The notes beneath the pieces are model-generated. The model was not told the DNA's origin and made no database searches. It worked only from the letters and a program-made list of their open reading frames with translations. Positions 7,856 to 17,064 of a stretch of 64,000 nt of DNA are shown here, one piece after another. The position numbers and the translations under genes are program-made. This stretch comes from Acidovorax radicis N35 (GTDB lineage: Bacteria; Pseudomonadota; Gammaproteobacteria; Burkholderiales; Burkholderiaceae_C). Where the stretch lies: positions 124,001-188,000 of the forward strand of contig NZ_AFBG01000006.1 in the NCBI RefSeq assembly GCF_000204195.1. Direction: 5' to 3'. Numbering within the stretch: the stretch's first letter is position 1; every line of letters starts with the position of its first letter.

Positions 7856-10576
7856 TTATGCGTAAAGGGGGTTGATCTTGTCAGCCTGGATGCCGTATTT
7901 CTTGATGGCCTCGGCCACCTTGGTCGCAGGCACCACACCATCTTCGCTCAGCGCCTTGAGGGCCGCCACCACAATGTAGTGGCGGTTGATTTCAAAATGC
8001 TCGCGCAGCTTGCTGCGGAAGTCGCTGCGGCCAAAGCCGTCGGTGCCCAGCACCTTGTAGGTACGGCCCTTGGGGACGAATGGGCGAATCTGCTCGGCGT
8101 AAGCCTTCATGTAGTCGGTGGATGCCACCACGGGGCCGCTGCTGGCGCCCAGCTGCTGCGCCACAAATGGCACGCGCGGTGTCTCCAGCGGGTGCAGCAG
8201 GTTCCAGCGGTCGGCGTCCTGTCCGTCGCGGGTGAGCTCGTTGAAGCTCGGGCAGCTCCACACGTCGGCCTGCACCCCCCAGTCGGAGGCCAGCAGTTCT
8301 TGCGCAAAGAACGATTCGCGCAGGATGGTGCCCGAGCCCAGCAGTTGCACGCGGGGTGCGCTGGCGCTGTCCACACCGGGCTTGCACAGGTACATGCCCT
8401 TGATGATCTGCTCTTCGGTGCCGGGCGTGAGGCCAGGCATCGCGTAGTTTTCGTTCAGCAGCGTGAGGTAGTAGTACACGTTCTCCTGCAGCTCCACCAT
8501 GCGCTTGAGGCCATGCTGCATGATCACCGCCACTTCGTGCGCGAAGGTGGGGTCGTAGCTCACGCAGTTCGGGATGGTGTTGGCCAGGATGTGGCTGTGG
8601 CCATCTTCGTGCTGCAGGCCTTCGCCGTTGAGCGTGGTGCGGCCCGAGGTGCCGCCCAGCAGGAAACCACGGGCCTGCATGTCGCCGGCCGCCCAGGCCA
8701 GGTCGCCGATGCGCTGGAAGCCGAACATCGAGTAGTACACGTAGAACGGGATCATGATCCGGTTGTTCGTGCTGTACGACGTGGCTGCGGCGATCCAGCT
8801 GCTCATGCCACCGGCTTCGTTGATACCTTCCTGCAGGATCTGGCCGGCCTTGTCTTCCTTGTAGTACATGACCTGGTCTTTATCGACCGGGGTGTACTGC
8901 TGGCCTGCGGGGTTGTAGATGCCAATCTGGCGGAACAGGCCTTCCATGCCGAAAGTGCGGGCTTCGTCCACGAGGATAGGCACCACACGGGGGCCCAGGG
9001 CCTGATCACGCAGCAGCTGCGTGAGGAAGCGCACGTAGGCTTGCGTGGTGGAGATTTCGCGGCCTTCGGGCGTGGGCTCCAGGATGGCCTTGAAGGTGTC
9101 CAGTGCGGGCACGGTGAAGCTCTCGTCGGCCTTAACGCGGCGGTGTGGCAGGTAGCCGCCCAAGGCCTTGCGGCGCTCGTGCAGGTACTTCATTTCCGGG
9201 GTGTCGTCGGCCGGCTTGTAGAACGGCAGCTCGGCGAGCTGGCTGTCCGGGACCGGGATGTTGAAGCGGTCGCGGAAGGCCTTGATGTCTTCGTCGCTGA
9301 GCTTCTTGGTCTGGTGGACGGTGTTCTTGGCCTCGCCAATCTTGCCCATGCCAAAACCCTTGACAGTCTTGATCAGCAGGACGGAAGGCTGGCCGCCATG
9401 GTTCTGCGCGGCATGGAAGGCCGCGTACACCTTTTGCGAATCATGGCCGCCACGCTGCAGGTTCCAGATCTCGTCGTCGGTCATGTGCTCGACCATCTTG
9501 AGCGTGCGTGGATCGCGGCCGAAGAAGTTCTTGCGGACGTAGGCACCGTCGTTGGCCTTCATGGCTTGGTAGTCGCCGTCGTTCGTGTCCATCATGAGCT
9601 TGCGCAGTGCGCCGTCGTGGTCCTTGGCCAGGAGCGCGTCCCAGCCCTTGCCCCAGATCAGCTTGATGACGTTCCAGCCAGAACCGCGGAACTCGCCTTC
9701 AAGCTCCTGGATGATCTTGCCGTTGCCACGCACGGGGCCGTCCAGCCGCTGCAGGTTGCAGTTGATGACGAACACCAGGTTGTCGAGCTTCTCGCGCGCG
9801 GCGAGGCCAATGGCGCCCAGGGATTCGACTTCGTCCATCTCACCGTCGCCGCAGAACACCCAGACCTTGCGGTTTTCGGTATTGGCGATGCCACGAGCGT
9901 GCAGGTACTTGAGGAAACGCGCCTGGTAGATGGCCATCAGCGGGCCCAGGCCCATGGACACGGTGGGGAACTGCCAGAACTCGGGCATGAGCTTGGGGTG
10001 CGGGTAGCTCGACAGGCCCTTGCCATCCACTTCCTGGCGGAAGTTGAGCAATTGGTCTTCGCTCAGACGGCCCTCGAGGTAGGCGCGGGCATAGATGCCG
10101 GGCGACACGTGGCCCTGGATGTAGAGCAGGTCACCGCCGTGGTTCTCGCTCTCGGCATGCCAGAAGTGGTTGAAGCCGGCGCCGAACATGCTGGCCAGCG
10201 AAGCAAAGGAGCCGATGTGGCCGCCCAGGTCACCGCCCTCGGGTGGATGGTGGCGGTTGGCCTTGACCACCATGGCCATGGCGTTCCAGCGCATGTAGGC
10301 GCGCAAACGCTGTTCGATTTCGAGGTTGCCGGGGCTGCGTGCCTCCATGCCGGGCTCGATGGTGTTGACGTAGCCGGTGTTGGCCGAGAACGGCAGGTCG
10401 ACGCTGTTCTGGCGGGCATGTTCCAGCAACTGCTCCAGCAGGTAGTGGGCGCGCTCGGCCCCCTCTTTGTCGATGACGGCGGACAGCGCATCCATCCACT
10501 CACGGGTTTCCTGCTGGTCGGTGTCGGTGGCGGGCGCGTTACCGTTTCCGGCCTGGGGGTCGGGCTGAGCTGACAT
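7856..10576 (-). CDS. aceE: Pyruvate dehydrogenase E1, homodimeric type
   Basis: A 906-residue thiamine-diphosphate enzyme that decarboxylates pyruvate and acetylates the E2 lipoyl arm. The length and the TPP-binding segment FCGDGEMDE (GDGEMDE at residues 243-249) identify the single-chain E. coli-type E1. It opens the operon aceE-aceF-lpdA, and an AGGAGA ribosome site precedes the ATG. A PAS sensor kinase is transcribed divergently from the same intergenic region. Confidence 0.98.
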   Translation of the reverse strand: MSAQPDPQAGNGNAPATDTDQQETREWMDALSAVIDKEGAERAHYLLEQLLEHARQNSVDLPFSANTGYVNTIEPGMEARSPGNLEIEQRLRAYMRWNAMAMVVKANRHHPPEGGDLGGHIGSFASLASMFGAGFNHFWHAESENHGGDLLYIQGHVSPGIYARAYLEGRLSEDQLLNFRQEVDGKGLSSYPHPKLMPEFWQFPTVSMGLGPLMAIYQARFLKYLHARGIANTENRKVWVFCGDGEMDEVESLGAIGLAAREKLDNLVFVINCNLQRLDGPVRGNGKIIQELEGEFRGSGWNVIKLIWGKGWDALLAKDHDGALRKLMMDTNDGDYQAMKANDGAYVRKNFFGRDPRTLKMVEHMTDDEIWNLQRGGHDSQKVYAAFHAAQNHGGQPSVLLIKTVKGFGMGKIGEAKNTVHQTKKLSDEDIKAFRDRFNIPVPDSQLAELPFYKPADDTPEMKYLHERRKALGGYLPHRRVKADESFTVPALDTFKAILEPTPEGREISTTQAYVRFLTQLLRDQALGPRVVPILVDEARTFGMEGLFRQIGIYNPAGQQYTPVDKDQVMYYKEDKAGQILQEGINEAGGMSSWIAAATSYSTNNRIMIPFYVYYSMFGFQRIGDLAWAAGDMQARGFLLGGTSGRTTLNGEGLQHEDGHSHILANTIPNCVSYDPTFAHEVAVIMQHGLKRMVELQENVYYYLTLLNENYAMPGLTPGTEEQIIKGMYLCKPGVDSASAPRVQLLGSGTILRESFFAQELLASDWGVQADVWSCPSFNELTRDGQDADRWNLLHPLETPRVPFVAQQLGASSGPVVASTDYMKAYAEQIRPFVPKGRTYKVLGTDGFGRSDFRSKLREHFEINRHYIVVAALKALSEDGVVPATKVAEAIKKYGIQADKINPLYA

Positions 10577-10680
10577 GCTTTGTCTCCTGTAGGTGTGGCA
10601 GCAATTTAGTACGTTGGCTCTAGTTTCGCATATTTTTCTGTAATTTCAAATGGTGCCCATGCATTTCATATTACAAGAAA
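10577..10680. promoter_or_regulatory. Divergent promoter region of aceE and the sensor kinase
   Basis: About 100 bp of comparatively AT-rich sequence separate the two divergent starts. On the minus strand a TTGAAA could serve as the -35 for aceE, but the -10 is weak. I see no clear operator palindrome. Promoter function is inferred from gene layout. Confidence 0.4.
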
Positions 10681-13305
10681 ATGCTGCAAACGCACATTAC
10701 CAATGGCCGCGATGGCGGGCCACGGCTCCCCTACACTCGGAGGATGGATTCCCTGCCCCCCCACCCCTCCTCCACGGCCATGGTCGTGGCAGCGCCCGCC
10801 CGCTGGTGGCGCAAGTGGTGGCGCGGGTTGTCGCCCACCCGGCAGGACCGGTTCGCGGCGCTGGCGCCCCTGGCGGCCGTGCTGATGTTTCTGGCCGCCA
10901 TCGTGGCGGCGTTCTGGTATTTGCGCGCCGAAGAGGCCGAGCGCGAACAAGAAGCCCTACGGCGTGACGTGGAATACGCGCAACAGCGCGTGCGCCTGCG
11001 GCTGCTGGAGCGGCAGGAACAGCTCATGCGCATTGCACGCGACCTGTCGAACCAGGAGCTGGAACGCGCGGAGTTTGTAAGCCGTGCCGAAAGCCTGATC
11101 AGCCAATACCCCGAACTGCAGGCGATCACCTGGATCGACGAGCGCCGCCGCATCCGTGCCAGCCATGCAGCGCCCACGCTGGCCAGCAGCGAGTTGCGCA
11201 TTGCCGGCGAAGTGCTCAAACCCGGCGACACGGCCGACACCTTTGGCCTGGCCCGCGACCTGCAACAGCCGGTGTACGCCCAGCCGGCCGCAACCTCGGG
11301 CGATTCAACCCCGCTGCTCCAGCTGCAGGTGCCTTTGAACAACCAGGGCAAATTCAGCGGGGTGGTGCTGGGCGAATACTCCATCGACAGCCTGCTGCGC
11401 TATGGCACGCCCACCGAGGTGCTGGCGCGCTACGCCGTCACGCTGCTCGATGGCAAGAACCAGGTGCTGGCCGGAACCCCTCTGGGCCCACGCAACACGG
11501 CCACCCAGCTTCTGCCGTGGACGACCCGCGCCAACGAATACGAGGTGCCCGTCTCTCCGGTGGGCAACGGGCTGGTGCTCAAGGCACAGGCCTACCGCAC
11601 CTCGCTGGGCGTGGTGGGCAGCGGGCTGTTCTGGCTGGTGGGCACGCTTTCGGCCATGACGGCCTGGATGCTGATCGCCACCTGGCGCCACACCCGCCGC
11701 CGCATGCAGGCCCAGCAGGCCCTGGTGGCCGAGACGAACTTCCGCCGCGCGATGGAGAACTCCATCCTGACAGGCATGCGCGCGCTGGACATGGAAGGCC
11801 GCATCACCTACGTGAACGCCGCTTTCTGTCAGATGACCGGCTGGAGCGAGGCCGAATTGGTGGGCCTGAAAGCGCCCTTCCCTTACTGGCCCGACTCCGA
11901 CCACGAGGCCTTGCACGCCAAGCTGCGCGACGAACTGTCGGGCAAAACCATCGTCGGCGGTTTTCAGGTGCGGGTGCGGCGCAAAAGCGGCACCCTGTTC
12001 GATGCGAGGCTTTATGTGTCGCCCTTGATCGATGCGCACGGCCAGCAGACGGGCTGGATGACCTCGATGACCGACATCACCGAGCCCAACCGCATCCGCG
12101 AACAGCTTTCCGCATCGCACGAGCGCTTCACCATCGTGCTGGAGTCGCTGGACGCCTCGGTCTCCGTGGCACCGCTGGGCAGCGAAGAACTGCTGTTTGC
12201 CAATAAGCTCTACCGCCAATGGTTCGGCTCGCAAACGGGTGGGCACCTGCAGCTGGTGGCGCAGGCCGGCGTGGTGCCCGTGGCGGGCACGGAGCACACG
12301 GGCATGGACGACGAAGACGGGCTCATGGGCCTGCCGACCGACCCGCTCACCAGTGCCCGCACCGAGAACGCCGAGATCTACCTGCCCGACCTGGGAAAAT
12401 GGCTCGAAGTGCGCTCGCGCTACCTCAACTGGGTGGATGGCCGCCTGGCCCAGATGGTGATTGCCACCGACATCACCCCCCGTCGCCAGGCCGAGGAACA
12501 GGCGGCGCGGCAGGCCGAGCGCGCCCAATCCGTCAGCCGCCTCATCACCATGGGCGAGATGGCCTCCAGCGTGGCGCACGAACTCAACCAGCCGCTCACG
12601 GCCATCAACAATTACTGCAGCGGCATGGTCTCGCGCATCCAGAGCGGCCAGCTGACCGAGGAAGCCCTGCTCACGGCGTTGCAGAAGACCGCCCACCAGG
12701 CCCAGCGCGCGGGTCAGATCATCCAGCGCATCCGGGCCTTTGTGAAAAAGAGCGAGCCCAACCGCACCCTGGCCGACGTGCATTCGATGGTCAACGAAGC
12801 CGTGGAGCTGGCCGACATCGAGCTTCGCCGACACAACGTGCGCCTGACGCACTATGTGGCAGCCCGCTTGCCGCCTGTGATGGTGGACACCATCCTGATC
12901 GAGCAGGTGCTGGTCAACCTCATGAAGAACGGCGCCGAAGCCATCCAGCACGCCAACCGCCCACCTTCGGGTCGCAGCGTGGAGCTGCGCGTGGTGCCCA
13001 AGCACATCGAAGACCGCGAAGTGGTGGAGTTCTCGGTGCAGGACACCGGCAAGGGCCTCGCCCCCGAGGTGCTGGAGCGCCTGTTCGAAGCCTTCTTCTC
13101 TACCAAGGAAGAAGGCATGGGCATGGGCCTCAATCTGTGCCGCAGCATCGTCGAGTCGCACCAGGGCAGGATGCTGGCGGAGAACCTCTACAATGGATCA
13201 GAGGTCACGGGCTGCAGGTTCTCCTTCTGGCTGCCGCTTGCCAAGCCTGCTGATGCCACTACAAATTCTGTAGCAAACAATCAAAAACCAAGGACAATTG
13301 CATGA
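10681..13305 (+). CDS. Membrane PAS sensor histidine kinase (FixL-like orthodox kinase)
   Basis: About 874 residues. A transmembrane segment near residues 60-83, an extracytoplasmic region, and a second one near 305-335 (VVGSGLFWLVGTLSAM) precede a PAS domain (TGMRALDMEGRITYVN) and a second PAS-like region. Then come a HisKA box with His633 in VAHELNQPL and a HATPase domain (QVLVNLMKNGAEAI, DTGKGL). The start is uncertain: an ATG at 10744 is immediately preceded by GGAGG but with no spacing. The stop overlaps the next start (ATGA), so the kinase and regulator are translationally coupled. The last ~17 residues read through a dyad repeat copy. The signal is unknown; proximity to aceE suggests pyruvate or redox state. 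Confidence 0.88.
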   Translation: MLQTHITNGRDGGPRLPYTRRMDSLPPHPSSTAMVVAAPARWWRKWWRGLSPTRQDRFAALAPLAAVLMFLAAIVAAFWYLRAEEAEREQEALRRDVEYAQQRVRLRLLERQEQLMRIARDLSNQELERAEFVSRAESLISQYPELQAITWIDERRRIRASHAAPTLASSELRIAGEVLKPGDTADTFGLARDLQQPVYAQPAATSGDSTPLLQLQVPLNNQGKFSGVVLGEYSIDSLLRYGTPTEVLARYAVTLLDGKNQVLAGTPLGPRNTATQLLPWTTRANEYEVPVSPVGNGLVLKAQAYRTSLGVVGSGLFWLVGTLSAMTAWMLIATWRHTRRRMQAQQALVAETNFRRAMENSILTGMRALDMEGRITYVNAAFCQMTGWSEAELVGLKAPFPYWPDSDHEALHAKLRDELSGKTIVGGFQVRVRRKSGTLFDARLYVSPLIDAHGQQTGWMTSMTDITEPNRIREQLSASHERFTIVLESLDASVSVAPLGSEELLFANKLYRQWFGSQTGGHLQLVAQAGVVPVAGTEHTGMDDEDGLMGLPTDPLTSARTENAEIYLPDLGKWLEVRSRYLNWVDGRLAQMVIATDITPRRQAEEQAARQAERAQSVSRLITMGEMASSVAHELNQPLTAINNYCSGMVSRIQSGQLTEEALLTALQKTAHQAQRAGQIIQRIRAFVKKSEPNRTLADVHSMVNEAVELADIELRRHNVRLTHYVAARLPPVMVDTILIEQVLVNLMKNGAEAIQHANRPPSGRSVELRVVPKHIEDREVVEFSVQDTGKGLAPEVLERLFEAFFSTKEEGMGMGLNLCRSIVESHQGRMLAENLYNGSEVTGCRFSFWLPLAKPADATTNSVANNQKPRTIA
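13259..13274. repeat. Interspersed TAGC dyad repeat at the 3' end of the kinase gene
   Basis: CTACAAATTCTGTAGC is the palindromic core of the dyad repeat. It encodes part of the extreme C-terminus of the kinase, beyond the ATPase domain, just before the overlapping start of the response regulator. Confidence 0.6.
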
Positions 13306-13928
13306 GCTTGATTCCGAAAAAAGGCACTGTCTACGTTGTTGACGACGACGAGGCAGTTCGCGATTCCCTGCAGTGGCTGCTGGAAGGCAAGGACTATCGG
13401 GTGCGTTGCTTTGATTCGGCCGAGACGTTTCTCTCACGCTACGACCCGCGCGAAGTCGCCTGCCTGATTGTGGACATCCGCATGGGCGGCATGACGGGCC
13501 TGGAGCTGCAGGACCGCCTGATCGAGCGCAAGTCCCCCTTGCCCATCGTGTTCATCACCGGCCACGGCGACGTGCCCATGGCCGTGAACACCATGAAAAA
13601 AGGAGCTCTGGATTTCATCCAAAAGCCTTTTGACGAGGAAGAACTGGTGGGCCTCGTCGAGCGCATGCTCGACCACGCCCGCGAAGCCTTCGCCGGCTAT
13701 CAGCAGGCCGCGAGCCGCGATGCCCTGCTGTCCAAGCTCACCAGCCGCGAAGCCCAGGTGCTCGAACGCATCGTGGCCGGTCGCCTGAACAAGCAGATCG
13801 CCGACGACCTGGGCATCAGCATCAAGACGGTGGAGGCGCACCGCGCCAACATCATGGAAAAGCTCAACGCCAACACCGTGGCCGATCTGCTCAAGATCGC
13901 TCTCGGCCAGAATGCCCCCAAGGGTTGA
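13302..13928 (+). CDS. FixJ-family response regulator
   Basis: A 208-residue two-domain regulator. The receiver domain has the acidic cluster VVDDDE (residues 12-17), the phospho-acceptor Asp58 in LIVDIRMGGMTG, and Lys in FIQKPFDEEEL. The C-terminal LuxR-type helix-turn-helix (about 140-200, LTSREAQVLERIVAGRLNKQ and GISIKTVEAHR) binds DNA. It overlaps the kinase gene by 4 bp, so it is its cognate partner. Target genes are not shown by the sequence; the neighbouring aceE operon is a reasonable candidate. Confidence 0.92.
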   Translation: MSLIPKKGTVYVVDDDEAVRDSLQWLLEGKDYRVRCFDSAETFLSRYDPREVACLIVDIRMGGMTGLELQDRLIERKSPLPIVFITGHGDVPMAVNTMKKGALDFIQKPFDEEELVGLVERMLDHAREAFAGYQQAASRDALLSKLTSREAQVLERIVAGRLNKQIADDLGISIKTVEAHRANIMEKLNANTVADLLKIALGQNAPKG

Positions 13929-13935
13929 AACTCAC

Positions 13936-13987
13936 ATTTTGATAGCTGCTCGCGTTTGCTGATAAAGCGCTAGAGACCAATTTGACT
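13936..13987. repeat. Interspersed TAGC dyad repeat, intergenic full-length copy
   Basis: ATTTTGATAGCTGCT is followed by CGCGTTTGCTGATAAAGCGC and TAGAGACCAATTT. It fills most of the 72-bp gap between the response regulator and folD. It is close to the copies at 36862 (same orientation) and 34119 (opposite orientation). Confidence 0.75.
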
Positions 13988-14000
13988 CATATTCTCTGAC

Positions 14001-14855
14001 ATGACAGCCCAACTCATCGACGGCAACGCCCTTTCCCGCCAACTGCGCAGCGAGGTGGCGCAACGCGCTGCAGCGCTCACCGCCCGCGGCCACCAGCCCG
14101 GTTTGGCCGTGATCCTGGTGGGTGAAGACCCTGCTTCGGCCGTATACGTGCGCAACAAAGTCAAGGCTTGCGAAGACAGCGGCGTGCGCTCCATTTTTGA
14201 AAAATACGACGCCGATCTGAGCGAAGCCGCGCTGCTGGCCCGTATCGAGGCGCTCAATGCCGATCCCACGGTACACGGCATCCTGGTGCAAATGCCGTTG
14301 CCCAAGCACATCGACCCGCACAAGGTCATCGAGGCCATTGCGACATCCAAGGACGTCGATGGCTACTCGGTCCTCTCCGCGGGCGAGCTCATGGCCGGGC
14401 TGGAAGGTTTCCGGCCTTGCACGCCCTACGGCAGCATGAAGCTCATCGAATCCACCGGCCAGACCATCAAGGGCAAGCACGCCGTGGTCATTGGCCGCAG
14501 CAATACGGTGGGCAAGCCCATGGCCCTGCTGCTGCTGCAGGCCAACGCCACGGTTACCGTCACCCACAGCGGCACCCCCGACCTGGGCTACCACACCCGC
14601 CAGGCCGACATCGTGGTGGCAGCGGTCGGCCGCGCCAACACGCTCACAGCCGACATGGTCAAGCCTGGTGCCATCGTCATCGACGTAGGCATCAACCGCA
14701 AGGCGGACGGCAAGCTCTGCGGCGACGTGGACTTTGACGGCGTCAAGGAAGTGGCCGGCTGGATCACCCCCGTGCCTGGCGGGGTTGGCCCCATGACCAT
14801 TACCATGCTGCTGGTGAACACCATCGAAGCCGCCGAGCGCACCGCAGCGCACTGA
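14001..14855 (+). CDS. folD: Methylenetetrahydrofolate dehydrogenase / cyclohydrolase
   Basis: A 284-residue bifunctional enzyme of one-carbon metabolism that interconverts methylene-, methenyl- and formyl-tetrahydrofolate in the cytosol. It has the signatures [13 protein letters not shown] (catalytic Lys region), [13 protein letters not shown], and the NADP-binding [14 protein letters not shown] with the C-terminal [12 protein letters not shown]. Length is normal for the family. A dyad repeat lies directly upstream and a perfect 9-bp hairpin spans the stop codon. Confidence 0.97.
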   Translation: MTAQLIDGNALSRQLRSEVAQRAAALTARGHQPGLAVILVGEDPASAVYVRNKVKACEDSGVRSIFEKYDADLSEAALLARIEALNADPTVHGILVQMPLPKHIDPHKVIEAIATSKDVDGYSVLSAGELMAGLEGFRPCTPYGSMKLIESTGQTIKGKHAVVIGRSNTVGKPMALLLLQANATVTVTHSGTPDLGYHTRQADIVVAAVGRANTLTADMVKPGAIVIDVGINRKADGKLCGDVDFDGVKEVAGWITPVPGGVGPMTITMLLVNTIEAAERTAAH

Positions 14856-14868
14856 CCTGGGTCAGTGC
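14849..14868. terminator. Perfect hairpin across the folD stop codon
   Basis: Arms GCACTGACC (14849-14857) and GGTCAGTGC (14860-14868) are exact complements separated by TG, and include the TGA stop. No U-tract follows, so this is not a standard intrinsic terminator; it could be an RNA-stabilising or attenuating stem. Confidence 0.4.
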
Positions 14869-14927
14869 CGTCGATGCCGGCTGCTTTGCAACTTGAACCT
14901 GCGCCATCTGGCGCCATCTGATTTCGC

Positions 14928-16997
14928 ATGAGCAACGCCCTTCTCGACTTCTCGGACCTCCCCCATTTCGACCGCATCACACCGCAGGACGTGGTGCCTG
15001 CGGTGGATGTACTGCTCGAGCGCGCCAACGCGGCGCTGGAGGCCGTTACCGCCCCCGACTTTCCGGCCCGCTGGGACGCGATTGCGAAAGTGCTGGATGT
15101 GGCCACCGAACGGCTGGGCACTGCCTGGGGCAGCATCAGCCACCTCAACAGCGTGGCCGACACCCCCGAACTGCGCGCCGCCTACAACGCCGCCTTGCCC
15201 CGGGTCACCGAGTTCTGGACGCGCCTGGGTGCCGATGAACGCCTGTACGCCAAATACAAGGCCATCGACCCCGCCACCTTGACGGCGGAACAGCGTCAGG
15301 CCCACCTGAACGCGGTGCGCAACTTTGTGTTGAGCGGCGCAGAACTGACCGGTGCCGCCAAGGAACGCTTTGCGCAGATCCAGGAGCGCCAGGCCGAGCT
15401 GAGCCAGAAATTCAGCGAAAACGCCCTCGATGCCACCGACGCCTACGCCTACTACGCCACGGCCGAAGAACTGGAAGGCATTCCAGACGATGTGCAACAG
15501 GCCGCGCTGGCCGCAGCACAGGCAGACGGCAAGGAAGGCTACAAGCTCACCCTGAAGATGCCTTGCTATCTGCCGGTCATGCAGTTTGCCACGCGCAGCG
15601 AACTGCGCGAGAAGCTCTACCGCGCCTATGTGACCCGTGCCTCCGATCAGGCTGAGGGCGACGCGCGCAAATTCGACAACACGGCACTGATCAGCGAAAT
15701 CCTGGCACTGCGCCGCGAAGAGGCTCAACTGCTGGGCTACGCCAATTTTGGTGAAGTGTCCGTGGTGCCCAAGATGGCCCAGTCACCGGCGCAGGTGATC
15801 ACCTTCCTGCGTGACCTGGCCCGCCGCGCCCGCCCCTACGCCGAGAAGGACATCGCCGACCTGCGCGCGTTTGCCGCCGAACACCTGGGTCTTGCCGATC
15901 CGCAGGCCTGGGACTGGCCCTACATTTCCGAAAAACTCAAGGAAGCGCGTTACGCCTTCAGCGAGCAGGAGGTCAAGAAGTACTTCACGGCGCCCAAGGT
16001 GCTGGCGGGCCTGTTCAAGATCATCGAAACCCTGTTCGAGGTGTCCATCCGACGCGACACAGCCGCCGTCTGGCACCCGGCCGTCGAGTTTTACCGCATC
16101 GAGCGCGCGCATCCGGAAGGTACCCACAAGGGCACCCAGCTGGTGGGCCAGTTCTACCTCGACCAGCCCGCACGCACCGGCAAACGCGGCGGCGCATGGA
16201 TGGACGATGTGCGCACACGCTGGTTGCGCCCCGACACGGGCGTACTGCAGACCCCGGTGGCGCACCTGGTGTGCAACTTCGCCAGTGGTGTGGACGGCAA
16301 ACCGCCACTGCTCACGCACGACGACGTGATCACCCTCTTCCACGAGTTTGGCCACGGCCTGCACCACATGCTGACCCAGGTGAACGAGCGTGACGTCTCG
16401 GGCATTGGCGGCGTGGAATGGGATGCGGTGGAGCTGCCCAGCCAGTTCATGGAGAACTTCTGCTGGGAATGGGATGTGCTCAAGCACATGACGGCCCATG
16501 TGGACACGGGAGAGCCCCTGCCCCGCGCGCTGTTCGACAAGATGATCGCCGCCAAGAACTACCAGAGCGGCATGCAGACGCTGCGCCAGATCGAGTTCTC
16601 GCTGTTCGACATGCTGCTGCACACCGAACACGACCCGGCCCAGGACATCATGCCTCTGCTGGACCAGGTGCGCCGCGAAGTGGCCGTGCTACAACCCCCA
16701 GCATTCAGCCGCACGGCACACACCTTCAGCCATATTTTTGCGGGCGGGTATGCCGCTGGCTACTACAGCTACAAGTGGGCCGAGGTACTGAGTGCAGACG
16801 CCTATGCTGCTTTCGAGGAAACCTCTGGGAGCGATGGCCTGCCCAGCATCGAAACGGGCCGCCGCTATCGCCAGGCCATCCTGGAAGCCGGCGGCAGCCG
16901 CCCTGCGATGGAATCGTTCAAGGCCTTCCGGGGCCGCGAGCCAAGCCTGGACGCCCTTCTGCGCCACCAGGGCATGGCCGAAGAGTCAACCGCCTGA
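14928..16997 (+). CDS. prlC: Oligopeptidase A (M3 zinc metallopeptidase)
   Basis: A 689-residue cytosolic peptidase that degrades short peptides, including cleaved signal peptides. The zinc motif HEFGHGLHHML begins at His472 and the downstream GGVEWDAVELPSQFMENF region supplies the third ligand area. Length and N-terminus (NALLDFSDLPHFDRI) match PrlC rather than Dcp or a PepF. It is followed in the same direction by a secreted glutaredoxin-like gene after 67 bp. Confidence 0.95.
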   Translation: MSNALLDFSDLPHFDRITPQDVVPAVDVLLERANAALEAVTAPDFPARWDAIAKVLDVATERLGTAWGSISHLNSVADTPELRAAYNAALPRVTEFWTRLGADERLYAKYKAIDPATLTAEQRQAHLNAVRNFVLSGAELTGAAKERFAQIQERQAELSQKFSENALDATDAYAYYATAEELEGIPDDVQQAALAAAQADGKEGYKLTLKMPCYLPVMQFATRSELREKLYRAYVTRASDQAEGDARKFDNTALISEILALRREEAQLLGYANFGEVSVVPKMAQSPAQVITFLRDLARRARPYAEKDIADLRAFAAEHLGLADPQAWDWPYISEKLKEARYAFSEQEVKKYFTAPKVLAGLFKIIETLFEVSIRRDTAAVWHPAVEFYRIERAHPEGTHKGTQLVGQFYLDQPARTGKRGGAWMDDVRTRWLRPDTGVLQTPVAHLVCNFASGVDGKPPLLTHDDVITLFHEFGHGLHHMLTQVNERDVSGIGGVEWDAVELPSQFMENFCWEWDVLKHMTAHVDTGEPLPRALFDKMIAAKNYQSGMQTLRQIEFSLFDMLLHTEHDPAQDIMPLLDQVRREVAVLQPPAFSRTAHTFSHIFAGGYAAGYYSYKWAEVLSADAYAAFEETSGSDGLPSIETGRRYRQAILEAGGSRPAMESFKAFRGREPSLDALLRHQGMAEESTA

Positions 16998-17064
16998 ACC
17001 GAACCATGGCCCTGGCGTGCACACCCTGCGCCCGGGGCCTGATGACCACGAAGGAGTGAGGAGA

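Noticed and set aside
5933-10573. A 1546-codon plus-strand open frame opposite lpdA, aceF and aceE
   Set aside because: It is antisense to three certain genes. Its product is a compositionally odd His/Val/Gly-rich chain with no domain; high GC and codon bias of the true genes suppress stops on the opposite strand.
10744-10746. ATG with GGAGG directly adjacent as the certain kinase start
   Set aside because: The Shine-Dalgarno has no spacing to the ATG, so it cannot settle the start; left as an alternative.
11305-13161. A 618-codon minus-strand frame opposite the sensor kinase
   Set aside because: Antisense shadow: no ribosome site or recognisable motif, while the kinase domains on the plus strand are clear.
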